Numbered from the stretch's first letter, positions 25,050-35,613 are shown. The stretch is 64,000 nt of DNA from Marinibacterium anthonyi (GCA_003217735.2 CP031585.1:979501-1043500); one strand, 5' to 3'. Numbers and translations are program-made. Notes: generated from the letters alone by a model not told the origin.

Positions 25050-27635
25050 ATGCCCCCACCCGACCGCTCTGCCGATGCGCTGCGCGATCTACGCCGTCCC
25101 CTGATCCTCACCCGTCTTGGACTGGGGGCCGAACGGCTGTGGCGGGCCTTCTGGCCGGCGCTGTCGATCGTGATGGTGGTGCTGGCGGCGCTGATGCTGG
25201 GGCTGCAGGACCTGATGGCGGTGGAAATCGTCTGGGGCGCGGCCGTGCTGTCGGTGCTGGGCTTCATCCTGGCGCTGGTGCGCGGGGCGACGAAATTCCA
25301 CTGGCCCACCCGGGCGCAGGCGCTGGCGCGGCTGGATGAAACCATGCCGGGCCGCCCGATCCAGGCGCTGATCGACGAACAGGCCATCGGCGGATCCGAT
25401 CCCGCCTCCATCGCCGTGTGGGAAGCGCACAAGGCCCGCATGGCCGCCCGCGCCGCCGGCGCCCGCGCCCCACAGCCCGACCTGCGGCTGGCCGACCGCG
25501 ACCCGTTCGCGCTGCGCTATGTGGCGGCGCTGTTGCTGGCCGTGGCGGTGATCTTCGGCTCGGTCCTCAAGGTCCAGTCGGTGACCGGGATGACGCCGGG
25601 CGGCACGGCCCAGGCCGCCGCCGGCCCGTCCTGGGAAGGCTGGATCGAACCGCCGCGCTATACCGGGTTGCCGACGATCTACCTGGCCGATGTCGATGGC
25701 GACACGCTCAACATCTCCGAAGGGTCCCGCATCACCCTGCGCTTCTACGGCGAGGTTGGCGCGCTGACGCTGGCCGAAACCGTTTCGGGGCGTACCACCG
25801 ATCTGCCGTCGGCCAGCGCGCCCAGCCAGGACTTCATCGTCAACAAGCCGGGCGAGATTTCCATTCATGGTCCCGGCGGCCACACCTGGAAGGTCGCCGT
25901 CATCGACGACGCCAACCCAACCGTCGACGTCACCGGCGCGCCCGAGGCCGAGGCCACCGGCCAGATGAGCCTGCCGTTCGCCGCCGCCGACGATTACGGC
26001 GTGGTCGGCGGCACCGCGACCATCGCGCTGGACATGGATGCGATCGACCGCCGCTATGGGCTGGCCGTCGATCCCGAACCGCGCGACCCGATCACCGTGC
26101 AGCTGCCGATGCCGATCTCGGGCGACCGCCGCGCGTTTACCGAAAAGGTGATCGAGGATTTCTCGGAACATCCCTTTGCCAACCTGCCCGTGGTCTTCAC
26201 CCTGACGGTCGAGGACGAGACCGGCCAGACCGGCACATCGGCCGAATTCCACCACGTTTTGCCCGCCCGCCGGTTCTTTGACCCGATGGCCGCCGCGATC
26301 ATCGAACAGCGCCGCGACATCCTGTGGTCGCGCGCCAACGGCGAACGCGCCGCGCAGATCCTGCGCGCCGTGTCCAATCGCCCGGACGACATCTTTCGCT
26401 CGCAGACCGCGTATCTGCGGCTGCGGGTGATCCTGCGGCGGCTGGAACTGTTCAACCAGTACGGCATGACCGACGACCAGCAGGCCGAACTGGCCCAGGC
26501 CATGTGGGACCTGGCGATCCTGCTGGAAGAAGGCGATCTGTCGGACGCGCTGGAACGGCTGCGCCGGGCGCAGGAACGGCTGACCGAGGCGATGAAGAAC
26601 GGCGCTTCGAACCAGGAGATCGCCGAGCTGATGCAGGAATTGCGCGAGGCGACGGACGATTACATCCGCCAGCTGTCGCGCCAGGCCCAGCAGGATGGCC
26701 AGCAGGGCGACCAGCAGCAGATGTCGGAAAATTCCATGCAGATGTCCCAGGACGACCTGCAGCGGATGATGGACCGCATCCAGGAGCTGATGGAACAGGG
26801 CCGCATGGCCGAAGCCGAACAGGCAATGCGCGAGCTTCAGCAGATGATGGAGAACATGCGCGTCACGCAAGGGCAGGGGCAGGGCCAGCAATCCGAAGGT
26901 CAGCAGGCCATGGAAGGGCTGGCCGATACGCTGCGCGATCAACAGGGCCTGTCCGACCAGGCCTTCCGCGACCTGCAGGAACAATTCAACCCGGGCGCCA
27001 ATTCAGGGCAGAGCCAGCAGAACCAGGGCCGCGACGGCCAGGACGGGCAGGGCAAGCAGCACGGGCCCGGCGGCGGCCAGGGCGCCGAGAACGGGCAGCA
27101 GGGCCAACAGGGCCAGCCGGGCGGCGACCAGCAGCCCGATGCGGGCACATTGGCCGAACGCCAGCGGGCGCTGCGCGACGAGCTGCGCCGCCAGCAGCAG
27201 AACCTGCCCGGCGCCGGCACGGCCGAAGGCGACGCGATCCAGGATTCGCTGGACCGCGCCGGCCGCGCCATGGACGACGCCGAGGAATCGCTGCAGCAGG
27301 ACGACCTGGCCGGCGCGATCGACAACCAGGCCGAAGCGATGGATGCGCTGCGCGAGGGCATGCGCCAGCTGGGCGACCAGTTGGCCCAGCAGCAGCAACA
27401 GGGCCAGCAGGGGCAGGGCAACAGCGACGGCAACGCGCAGGCCCAGAACCGCGACCCGCTGGGCCGCAACCAGGGCAGCAACGGATCGCTGTCGACCGAC
27501 GATTCCCTGCTGCAGGGCGAAGACGTCTATCGCCGCGCCCAGGACCTGCTGGACGAGATCCGCCGCCGCTCGGGCGACGGCGACCGCCCGGACGTCGAAC
27601 TGGACTACCTGCGCCGGTTGCTGGAACGGTTCTGA
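25050..27635 (+). CDS. DUF4175 / TIGR02302 family membrane protein
   Basis: An 861-residue protein with three N-terminal membrane segments (about 30-55, 58-80, 155-175), a large presumably extracytoplasmic region, and a C-terminal third that is extremely rich in Gln and Gly with coiled-coil stretches (about 550-820). This matches the alphaproteobacterial TIGR02302 family, of unknown function. ATG 25050 follows a GGAG site; a TTG one codon earlier is possible. It begins 34 nt after lysA and may share its transcript. Confidence 0.85.
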   Translation: MPPPDRSADALRDLRRPLILTRLGLGAERLWRAFWPALSIVMVVLAALMLGLQDLMAVEIVWGAAVLSVLGFILALVRGATKFHWPTRAQALARLDETMPGRPIQALIDEQAIGGSDPASIAVWEAHKARMAARAAGARAPQPDLRLADRDPFALRYVAALLLAVAVIFGSVLKVQSVTGMTPGGTAQAAAGPSWEGWIEPPRYTGLPTIYLADVDGDTLNISEGSRITLRFYGEVGALTLAETVSGRTTDLPSASAPSQDFIVNKPGEISIHGPGGHTWKVAVIDDANPTVDVTGAPEAEATGQMSLPFAAADDYGVVGGTATIALDMDAIDRRYGLAVDPEPRDPITVQLPMPISGDRRAFTEKVIEDFSEHPFANLPVVFTLTVEDETGQTGTSAEFHHVLPARRFFDPMAAAIIEQRRDILWSRANGERAAQILRAVSNRPDDIFRSQTAYLRLRVILRRLELFNQYGMTDDQQAELAQAMWDLAILLEEGDLSDALERLRRAQERLTEAMKNGASNQEIAELMQELREATDDYIRQLSRQAQQDGQQGDQQQMSENSMQMSQDDLQRMMDRIQELMEQGRMAEAEQAMRELQQMMENMRVTQGQGQGQQSEGQQAMEGLADTLRDQQGLSDQAFRDLQEQFNPGANSGQSQQNQGRDGQDGQGKQHGPGGGQGAENGQQGQQGQPGGDQQPDAGTLAERQRALRDELRRQQQNLPGAGTAEGDAIQDSLDRAGRAMDDAEESLQQDDLAGAIDNQAEAMDALREGMRQLGDQLAQQQQQGQQGQGNSDGNAQAQNRDPLGRNQGSNGSLSTDDSLLQGEDVYRRAQDLLDEIRRRSGDGDRPDVELDYLRRLLERF

Positions 27636-27716
27636 TCCGTGAAACGGGTCCGGACCCGTCTGGCCCGGGATCGCCCGCAGGGGCAGTCTCAACGCCGAAC
27701 ACGCATGGGGCCTGCC

Positions 27717-28136
27717 ATGACAACGTCGGTTGGCCTGTTCTACCTCGGCGCGTTCAACGTACTTCTGGCGCGGTTTGCCGGGACATGCACCCACGGCGAT
27801 GCCGGTCGGCTGCTTGGCATCTGGCTCACGGCGCTGCTCTTTGCCGGGGCACTCTGGGCACTGGCCGCCAGCCCGCGCCGTCCCCTGATCCTGATGATGA
27901 TTTCCCCGGTGCTGCTGGCGCTGGTCTGGCAGACCGTGTTTTCGGCACATCTGGTCCATGCGCTTCTTTGGCAGGGTGTGTCGGCATGCGAGGCGCTGGA
28001 GGGCATTTCATACCCACCGGACGGGCGCGAGACGCTCTACGGCATCGCATGGCCCGTCATCACTGGCGCGACATGGATCGGCCTGTTCACGGTCTGGCCA
28101 CGCCGCAAACCGATCCTCTCCCCTCGTATAACCTGA
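27717..28136 (+). CDS. Hypothetical membrane protein
   Basis: About 139 residues from ATG 27717 (other in-frame starts are ATG 27705 and GTG 27639). It has four hydrophobic segments and a pair of cysteines (TCTHGDA and SACEAL) on loops. I recognise no family. No ribosome site clearly decides the start. It converges with the zinc-ribbon gene at a 38-nt gap. Confidence 0.55.
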   Translation: MTTSVGLFYLGAFNVLLARFAGTCTHGDAGRLLGIWLTALLFAGALWALAASPRRPLILMMISPVLLALVWQTVFSAHLVHALLWQGVSACEALEGISYPPDGRETLYGIAWPVITGATWIGLFTVWPRRKPILSPRIT

Positions 28137-28174
28137 GACCCGAAGTCAGCGCCGACAGTCCCGAAGGCCCCGTT

Positions 28175-28942
28175 TCAGCCGGTAAAGCCCTTCACCTGCG
28201 CGTCCAGCCAGAACCGGGCCTTGTCGACCACGGCGACCAGCCCGTTCAGGAACCCGTCCGCCGCCGGGACCTTGCCGGCCAGCGTGGGCGCATTGGCGTA
28301 CAGCAGCACGATCAGAACGGCGATCAGCATCACCACGGCGAAGCCGCGTGCGAACCCCGACCGGGCCGGCGTCCGCGTCGGTATCTCGCCCCGCTCCATC
28401 GGCCGGCGGATCGTCGGGCGACCATGATCGGCCCTGAGCGTCGAATTGATCTCTTCGATATCGGGCAGCATGTCGCGCCGCGACGGCACCGGGTCGGGCT
28501 GCGAGATCGTGGGCGCGGCGGGCTGGCGCATCCGCGCCGCCCGGTCCCGTGCAAGCGCCGCCGCCGCCGCGGTGTCCGGCGCCTCCAGCCCCAGGTCCGG
28601 CTGGCTCTCCAGCGGGTCCGGCGTGCGCCTCAGCCGCGCCTCGTGCGCCGCCTCTTCCTTCAGGATATCGGCAATCGACGGATCCAGCTCCCGGCGCACG
28701 GGGGCATGGTCCGGTTCGGATTCGGGGGCGACCTCTTCGGCCTCTGGCAAGGCCGCCTCGGGCGCCTCGGGCTCGGGTGCATCCGCCTCGGCCAGGGGCT
28801 CCGCTTCGGCCAGGGACCTGTCGGGATGGGCCTGGAACCAGGTCACGCCGCAGTTGGAACATTGCACGTCCCGCCCGTCCTGCGGGATCACCTCGGCGGG
28901 AACTTCGTATTGAGCCCCGCAATTCGGACATGTGATCCGCAT
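28175..28942 (-). CDS. MJ0042-type zinc-ribbon protein with a single membrane helix
   Basis: A 255-residue protein. The N-terminal zinc ribbon MRITCPNCGAQYEVP has Cys5, Cys8, Cys28 and Cys31, followed by a long acidic Glu/Pro/Ala-rich linker, and then one membrane helix (about 197-219: FAVVMLIAVLIVLLYANAP) and a short C-terminal tail. This layout is common next to ftsE in alphaproteobacteria. The start MRITCPNC is chosen because the ribbon conventionally begins the protein. It is divergent from ftsE. Confidence 0.85.
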   Translation of the reverse strand: MRITCPNCGAQYEVPAEVIPQDGRDVQCSNCGVTWFQAHPDRSLAEAEPLAEADAPEPEAPEAALPEAEEVAPESEPDHAPVRRELDPSIADILKEEAAHEARLRRTPDPLESQPDLGLEAPDTAAAAALARDRAARMRQPAAPTISQPDPVPSRRDMLPDIEEINSTLRADHGRPTIRRPMERGEIPTRTPARSGFARGFAVVMLIAVLIVLLYANAPTLAGKVPAADGFLNGLVAVVDKARFWLDAQVKGFTG

Positions 28943-29116
28943 CCTGCCTCCGTCGCTGTGCTGGCGGCCCCATACCGTCGCCGCCATCCTGCGTCGCGAC
29001 TAGATCATTTCGCAATCTCGGACAATTCCCTGCCGCAATTCCGCCGCGCAAAGTCGCGGCATTGCAACTGACCTGTGGCTGGGGCATGACTTCCGCCAAA
29101 GCGAAGAGAGGCAGAC

Positions 29117-29794
29117 GTGATCGAACTTGAGCAGGTGGGCTATTCCTACAGCGGGGCCGAATTGTTCGGCGACGTCTCGCTGCAACTGCCGCCGGGGTCG
29201 TTCCACTTCCTGACCGGCCCCTCGGGCGCCGGCAAGACCACCTTCCTGCGCCTGCTCTACGGGGCCCTGCATCCCACCTCGGGCCGTGTGCGCGTCTTCG
29301 ACACCGACATGGCCGCGCTCGACCGCGACGGGCTGGCGCTGATGCGCCGGCGCATCGGCGTGGTGCACCAGGATTGCCAGTTCCTCGACCACCTCTCGAT
29401 CATCGAAAACCTTGCCCTGCCGCTGACCGTTTCGGGCCGCGACGTGGCCGGTGAAACGGAAAACCTGCACGAACTCATGGCCTGGGTCGGCCTGTCGGCC
29501 CGCGCCGATGCGCTGCCGCCGGAACTGTCGGGCGGCGAACGCCAGCGCGCCGCACTGGCGCGCGCCATCATCATGTCGCCCGATGTCATCCTGGCGGACG
29601 AACCCACCGGCAACGTCGACTGGGACATGTCCCAACGGCTGCTGCAGCTGCTGGTCGAACTCAACCGCATGGGCAAGACGGTGGTCATGGCCACCCACGA
29701 CCTGGCCCTGATCCGCGCGGTCAAGACCCAGACCCAGGCCCGCGTGCTGCGCATCGCCAACCGCCGCCTCAGAACAGCGGGGGCCGACCTGTGA
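29117..29794 (+). CDS. ftsE: Cell division ATP-binding protein FtsE
   Basis: ATPase of the FtsEX complex that links the divisome to peptidoglycan hydrolases. The 225 residues have Walker A GPSGAGKT (34-41), signature LSGGERQRAAL, Walker B VILADEPTGNVD and the switch His in MATHD. Start GTG 29117 after an AGAGG site. It overlaps ftsX by GTGA. Confidence 0.95.
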   Translation: MIELEQVGYSYSGAELFGDVSLQLPPGSFHFLTGPSGAGKTTFLRLLYGALHPTSGRVRVFDTDMAALDRDGLALMRRRIGVVHQDCQFLDHLSIIENLALPLTVSGRDVAGETENLHELMAWVGLSARADALPPELSGGERQRAALARAIIMSPDVILADEPTGNVDWDMSQRLLQLLVELNRMGKTVVMATHDLALIRAVKTQTQARVLRIANRRLRTAGADL

Positions 29795-30690
29795 AACTCC
29801 CCGACCTCAAGGCGATGATCCTCGGCGACACCCAGGCCGACCGCGTCGTGCCCCCCACCGGCTTCACCGCGCGCCTGACGCTGTTCGCCTCGGGCGCCAT
29901 GGCCTTCCTGGCGGTCTTCGCTCTGGCGCTGTCGATGGCCTCGGGCCGGCTGGCCACCCGCTGGGCCGATGAACTGGCTCGCTCCGCCACCGTGCGCATC
30001 TCGGCCCCCGCCGACCAGATGGCGGCCCAGACCGACATCGCGCTGAAACTCCTGCGCCAGACCCCCGGCGTCGCCTCCGTCCGCGCGCTGACCGACGCAG
30101 AACAGCAGGCCCTGCTGCAACCCTGGTTCGGCCCCGACCTGCCGCTCGATGACCTGCCCGTCCCCCGCCTGATCGAGGTGATCGAGGACGCGCAGGGCTT
30201 CGACCCCGCCGGCCTGCGCCTGCGCCTGCAGGCCGAAGTCCCGGGCGCGGTGCTGGATGACCACACCCGCTGGCGCCGCCCGCTGGTTGTCGCGGCCGAC
30301 CGTCTGCGCCTGCTGGGCTGGATATCGATCCTGCTGATCGGCGGCGCCACGGCGGCGATGATCACGCTGGCCGCCAACGCCGCGCTGGCCGCCAACCGCC
30401 AGGTGATCGAGGTGCTGCGCCTGGTCGGCGCCCGCGACGACTACATCGCCCGCGCCTTCGTGCGCCGCTTTGCCCTGCGCGGGCTTACCGGATCCGCCGT
30501 CGGCATGGCCTGCGGCGTGCTCGGCATCTTCTTCCTGCCGTCGGTCTCCGACGAAGGCGGCTTTCTCACCGGCCTCGGCTTTTCCGGTGCCGGCTGGCTC
30601 TGGCCGCTGATCATCCCGCCGCTGGCCGCAATCGTCGCCTTTTTCGCCACGCTCTACGCCGCCCACCGCACGCTAAGGTCCCTCGCATGA
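29791..30690 (+). CDS. ftsX: Cell division protein FtsX
   Basis: Inner-membrane partner of FtsE. The 299-residue protein has a cytoplasmic start, a first membrane helix (about 28-50), an extracytoplasmic domain (about 52-165) and three further helices, the FtsX topology. GTG 29791 overlaps the ftsE stop, and its own stop overlaps the acyltransferase start by ATGA. Confidence 0.93.
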   Translation: MKLPDLKAMILGDTQADRVVPPTGFTARLTLFASGAMAFLAVFALALSMASGRLATRWADELARSATVRISAPADQMAAQTDIALKLLRQTPGVASVRALTDAEQQALLQPWFGPDLPLDDLPVPRLIEVIEDAQGFDPAGLRLRLQAEVPGAVLDDHTRWRRPLVVAADRLRLLGWISILLIGGATAAMITLAANAALAANRQVIEVLRLVGARDDYIARAFVRRFALRGLTGSAVGMACGVLGIFFLPSVSDEGGFLTGLGFSGAGWLWPLIIPPLAAIVAFFATLYAAHRTLRSLA

Positions 30691-31418
30691 TCCGCTGGCT
30701 GATCTCCGCGCTTTTCGTCGTCCAGATGTACCTGGTCATGCTGATCCTCGGCATCCTCTTCGCGCCCTGGGCGATCATCTCGCCCGAAGGCGCCCGGACG
30801 GCCTGCAACCTTTACTGCCGCTGGGTGTTCTGGACCGCCCGCTGGATGCTGGGCCTGCGCACCGAACTGCGCGGCCCCATCCCCCGGGGCGAAGTCCTGA
30901 TCGCGGCGAAACACCAGTCCTTCCTCGACATCCTCATCCTGTTCTACGCCCTCCCGCGCCCGAAATTCATCATGAAGCGCGAATTGATGTGGACCCCGAT
31001 CATCGGCGTCTATGCCAAGCGGCTGGGCTGCGTGCCGGTCGACCGGGGCAAGCGCGGCGCCGCGATTTCGCGGATGATCGAGGACGTGGAAAGCGGCCGC
31101 ACCGATCCCGGCCAACTGGTCATCTACCCCCAGGGCACCCGCGTCGCCCCCGGCGCGCATGTGCGCTACAAATCCGGCGCGGCGGCGCTCTACAAGCAGT
31201 TCGGCCATACCTGCGTGCCCACGGCCACCAACGTCGGGCTGTTCTGGCCGCGCAAGGGGATCGCCAAGAAACCGGGGCTGGCGGTGGTCCAGATCCTCGA
31301 CGCCATCCCGCCGGGCGAACCGACCGATGCCTTCATGAAGACGCTGGAAACCCGCATCGAAACCGCCAGCGACGCGCTGATGGCCGAGGCGGGCTTTCAC
31401 CCGGACCGCCCCGTCTGA
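30687..31418 (+). CDS. plsC: 1-acyl-sn-glycerol-3-phosphate acyltransferase (PlsC-like)
   Basis: Makes phosphatidic acid from lysophosphatidic acid at the inner membrane. The 243 residues include an N-terminal membrane segment (about 4-30), the catalytic HQSFLD (H76-D81, HX4D motif) and the substrate motif YPQGTR (147-152). It is translationally coupled to ftsX, tying phospholipid synthesis to division genes at the transcript level. Other acyltransferase substrates cannot be excluded. Confidence 0.88.
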   Translation: MIRWLISALFVVQMYLVMLILGILFAPWAIISPEGARTACNLYCRWVFWTARWMLGLRTELRGPIPRGEVLIAAKHQSFLDILILFYALPRPKFIMKRELMWTPIIGVYAKRLGCVPVDRGKRGAAISRMIEDVESGRTDPGQLVIYPQGTRVAPGAHVRYKSGAAALYKQFGHTCVPTATNVGLFWPRKGIAKKPGLAVVQILDAIPPGEPTDAFMKTLETRIETASDALMAEAGFHPDRPV

Positions 31419-31426
31419 GGCCCGCC

Positions 31427-32074
31427 GTGGCGCCCCCACCGCTCCTGACGGACATGGGGCAGCTGCGCGCGGCCGTGGACGTCCTGTGCGCGCAACGCGA
31501 CATCACGGTGCTTGGGGTCTGCGGCATGGCAGGCGCGGGCAAGACCACGCTTTGCCGGATGTTGCTGGCCGAACGGCCGGGGCGGGCGGCCCACCTCGAA
31601 TGCGACCTCTTCTCGACCCGCAGCCATGCGGACCGGCAGGCCCGCATCGCCCGGGCGCGGGCCACCGGGGATGCGCAGGCGATCCACGCCGAGGAAAACC
31701 CGCAGGCATGGTACGACTGGGCGGCGATCGGCCGGGCGATCCGCGGCCTCAGGCAGGACCGCGCCTGTCGCTGGCACCATGCCTGGAACCGGCAGACCGG
31801 AGAGCTGGACGCACCGCTGTCCGTCACGCTGCCGCGCACGGGGCCGGCCCTGCTGCTGTGCGATTGCATCTACCTGCTGCATGACCCGGTGCGTGGCTGG
31901 ATGGACGGTCTCCTGCTGGTTCAGGCGCCCGACGCGGTCATCGCGAACCGCCGCGCGGGGCGGGCAGGCGCCCCCGAGGCGCTGCGCCGCGCACGGGACC
32001 GGCAGGAAAGGTTTGAACGACCCTACTTCGACCGCTACACCGCCCGTGCGGACCTGCGCCTGTCGCTCCGCTAG
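31427..32074 (+). CDS. P-loop kinase of the uridine kinase type (unassigned)
   Basis: A 215-residue protein with Walker A GMAGAGKT (33-40), a following acidic ECDLFSTRSHADRQ stretch, a central HHAWNRQTGELD and a C-terminal Arg-rich region (ALRRARDRQERFERPYFDRY). The order resembles uridine kinase/phosphoribulokinase-type P-loop kinases of unknown substrate. GTG 31427 with a TGAGG site is chosen; ATG 31454 is an alternative. It starts eight bases after plsC, so it belongs to the same operon. Confidence 0.65.
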   Translation: MAPPPLLTDMGQLRAAVDVLCAQRDITVLGVCGMAGAGKTTLCRMLLAERPGRAAHLECDLFSTRSHADRQARIARARATGDAQAIHAEENPQAWYDWAAIGRAIRGLRQDRACRWHHAWNRQTGELDAPLSVTLPRTGPALLLCDCIYLLHDPVRGWMDGLLLVQAPDAVIANRRAGRAGAPEALRRARDRQERFERPYFDRYTARADLRLSLR

Positions 32075-32138
32075 CCCGCATGGCTTGCGGACCCGCCATC
32101 GGGTCGGGCTTCGCGTACAATAGCCGGGACCGGACCAC

Positions 32139-32744
32139 ATGGACTACATCGACGACATCGCCACTCTGGAAACCCTCTACGGCCAGCCGGGCCAGCCCGC
32201 CCTGCGCAAGGTGGTCACCCGCATGACGCCGCTCTACCGACGCTGGATCATGGCCTCCCGCTTCGTGGTTCTGTCCACGGTCGGCCCCGAAGGCACCGAC
32301 GGCAGCCCGCGCGGCGACGACGGCCCGGCGGTTCTGGAACTGGATGCGCACACGCTGGCCCTGCCGGACTGGCGCGGCAACAACCGGCTGGATTCCCTGC
32401 GCAACATCGTCCGTGATCCGCGCGTGTCGCTGATGTTCTTCGTGCCGGGGTCCAACAACGTGGTGCGGGTGAACGGCACGGCGCGGCTGACCGCCGATAC
32501 GGATCTGCGCGCCCGTTTCGACCGCCAGGGCAAGCAGCCCGCCACGGTCGCCGTGATCACGATTTCCGAGATCTACAGCCAATGCGCCCGCGCCCTGATC
32601 CGCGCGAAAACATGGGCCGGCGATGACGAAAGCGCCGGTCTTCCCACGGTCGGCGAAATGCTGGCCGAAGCCACCTCGGGCGAGGAAGGCGGCACCGCCT
32701 ACGACACCGAATGGCCCGAACGCGCCGCACAGACCATGTGGTAA
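32139..32744 (+). CDS. PPOX-type FMN flavoprotein (pyridoxamine 5'-phosphate oxidase family)
   Basis: A 201-residue split-barrel flavoprotein. Motifs include FVVLSTVGPEGTDGSPRGDD (about 43-62) and LPDWRGNNRLDSLRNIVRDP (about 75-94), which match the MSMEG_1061-like PPOX subgroup with a WxGNNRxDSLxNI box. The substrate is unknown; it is not pdxH itself. The C-terminus is acidic. It is followed by a 305-nt gap holding repeats and the lpd terminator. Confidence 0.82.
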   Translation: MDYIDDIATLETLYGQPGQPALRKVVTRMTPLYRRWIMASRFVVLSTVGPEGTDGSPRGDDGPAVLELDAHTLALPDWRGNNRLDSLRNIVRDPRVSLMFFVPGSNNVVRVNGTARLTADTDLRARFDRQGKQPATVAVITISEIYSQCARALIRAKTWAGDDESAGLPTVGEMLAEATSGEEGGTAYDTEWPERAAQTMW

Positions 32745-32879
32745 AGCCGGGATCGCCCACGCCAAGCTCCCACCCGCCCCGGCGTCGCGCGGGCCCCGGG
32801 CACAGCGTGGGCCCACCCCGCTTGCCGCGTGCGATCCCGCCCCGATGCAGATCTTAACAGCCGGTAAATCCGCCGCTGT

Positions 32880-32926
32880 AACCCTTTGATTTTCCTGGGT
32901 CGGAAAATGTCCCACGCGTGGGACAC
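32880..32926. repeat. Dispersed repeat, family B, copy 1, with an 18-bp palindrome
   Basis: The sequence AACCCTTTGATTTTCCTGGG leads into the perfect palindrome TGTCCCACGCGTGGGACA (32908-32925). A second copy at 41212-41259 has the same palindrome and a similar leader. This lies in the 305-nt convergent gap 32745-33049; the part 32745-32879 shows nothing recognisable. Confidence 0.65.
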
Positions 32927-32940
32927 CTCTCCCCCTGCTG

Positions 32941-32996
32941 CTTCTTTCTCTTCTCAAATACCCCGGCGCACCCTCCCCACCGGGCGCCCCCTCAAG
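32941..32996 (-). repeat. Dispersed intergenic repeat, family A, copy 3
   Basis: Read on the minus strand: GGGGGCGCCCGG, a short GC stretch, then CCGGGGTATTTGAGAAGAG followed by AAAGAAG. It lies just downstream of the lpd terminator and adjacent to family B copy 1. Confidence 0.6.
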
Positions 32997-32997
32997 G

Positions 32998-33025
32998 AAA
33001 AAGGGCCGCCCCTTCGGACAGCCCT
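32998..33025 (-). terminator. Rho-independent terminator of the sucC-lpd run
   Basis: On the minus strand AGGGCTGTCC-GAAG-GGGCGGCCCT forms a 10-bp stem with two G-U pairs, followed by a T-run (the A-run at 32998-33001 on the plus strand). It is placed 25 nt after the lpd stop codon. Confidence 0.8.
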
Positions 33026-33049
33026 TTCAAATGCCCCGAATACCCGGGA

Positions 33050-34438
<1,389 letters not shown>

Positions 34439-34461
34439 TTGGGTGTCCTTTCTGTTTCGAC

Positions 34462-34535
34462 GGGGGAGGGGGCGCTGCCCCCTCTGGGCCTGATGGCCCA
34501 TTCACCCCCGAGAGTATTTGGGCAAAGATGAAGAT
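34462..34535 (+). repeat. Dispersed intergenic repeat, family A, copy 2 (full)
   Basis: GGGGGC-GCT-GCCCCC hairpin (34468-34482), then TGGGCC-TGAT-GGCCCA hairpin (34485-34500), then the tail CACCCCCGAGAGTATTTGGG followed by CAAAGATGAAGAT. It has the same order of parts as copy 1 and lies between lpd and the HXXEE gene, in the orientation opposite to those genes. Confidence 0.7.
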
Positions 34536-34545
34536 AGAAGGCGGG

Positions 34546-35121
34546 TCATGGGGCGGTCGGTCCGGGTTTTCGGGCGCGCAGCAGGATGGCGCCGTGCAGG
34601 GCCAGCACGAGGGCAAAGCCCACGACCTGTTGCAGGGCGCTGGCCGGGACGTGCAGGATCAGCCAGACCGACAGCGGCAGGAAGACCAGCACCGCCGTGC
34701 CGAGGCCCGGATTGTAGCGCTGCAGCCCGATGCCCTGGCCCAGGTGGATCAGGCCGTTCAACCCCAGGAGCCAGGTGGCGATGCTGCCCCAGCCGGGGTC
34801 GACCCCGGCGGCCAGCCACAGCGTCACCACCAGCAAAGCCCAGACGCCGACGATGTTGATCCAGAACACGTCCGCCCGGCTCAGCCCCCGGCGTCCGGCC
34901 AGCAGGCCGTTCACGAAGCGGCGGAAACGGTCGTCGTCATGTTCCTCGTACTGGTGCAGCATGTAGACCGGCAGCGCCAGGAAGAGACCGGTCAGCACCG
35001 GGTCGAGATGCAGCACCGGAACCAGCGCCAACAGAACCGGAGCCGCCAGCGCACCGCCATAGACCCAGTGGGTGGCGAGCCGGTCGAACCGTGTTGGCGT
35101 ATGGATCCCGGCGCCGTCCAT
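34546..35121 (-). CDS. HXXEE-domain membrane protein
   Basis: A 191-residue polytopic protein with five to six hydrophobic segments and the signature HQYEEH near residue 60, plus a later His in GLIHLGQG, matching HXXEE-domain proteins, which are thought to be membrane metal-dependent enzymes of unknown reaction. The start overlaps the MAPEG stop (TGATG); a GTG one codon earlier is also possible. It lies inside the sucB-lpd interval. Confidence 0.75.
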   Translation of the reverse strand: MDGAGIHTPTRFDRLATHWVYGGALAAPVLLALVPVLHLDPVLTGLFLALPVYMLHQYEEHDDDRFRRFVNGLLAGRRGLSRADVFWINIVGVWALLVVTLWLAAGVDPGWGSIATWLLGLNGLIHLGQGIGLQRYNPGLGTAVLVFLPLSVWLILHVPASALQQVVGFALVLALHGAILLRARKPGPTAP

Positions 35122-35513
35122 CACGACACCAGCCCGGCGATCAGCATCACCATCGTGGCGAGAAAGCCGACGAACCAGATCATCGACCGGCCCGGGGCAA
35201 GGCCCATGACGTAGGCCGGCACGTAGGCGATCCGGGCCAGCAGGTAGCCCCAGGCGCAGATCGCGGTCAGGGTCGAGGAGGCGTCGCCCAGAACCACCAC
35301 CACGACGGCGATGGTAAAGAGGATCAGCCCCTCGAAATGGTTGTTGAGTGCGCGCTGCAGCCGGCCGGTCTTGCCGACCAGCGCCCGCGGTTCGTCCCGG
35401 GGGGAGGCCGCATAGGCGCTGCCGACCTGCCGTTGGGCTGCCACCGAATAGGCGGCAAACTGGACGCCCTGCAACAGGCCGGCCAACGCCAGGGCGGTGA
35501 GTTCGGAGGTCAT
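35121..35513 (-). CDS. MAPEG family membrane protein
   Basis: A 130-residue protein with four membrane helices and the MAPEG pattern, including RLQRALNNHFEGLILF (about 51-66) and the later ARIAYVPAYVMGL. MAPEG proteins relate to microsomal glutathione transferases; bacterial members of this short type have no fixed role. It overlaps the HXXEE gene and follows sucB after 100 nt. Confidence 0.82.
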   Translation of the reverse strand: MTSELTALALAGLLQGVQFAAYSVAAQRQVGSAYAASPRDEPRALVGKTGRLQRALNNHFEGLILFTIAVVVVVLGDASSTLTAICAWGYLLARIAYVPAYVMGLAPGRSMIWFVGFLATMVMLIAGLVS

Positions 35514-35613
35514 CGCCGGGGTCCTTCGTCCGGAGCGGGCCGCCGAAGGCCCGGAGTTCTGACTGAATGTCCCATCATGGGTGTAGGGCGGGGTTTCCCC
35601 CGCCGCTCCCTGT

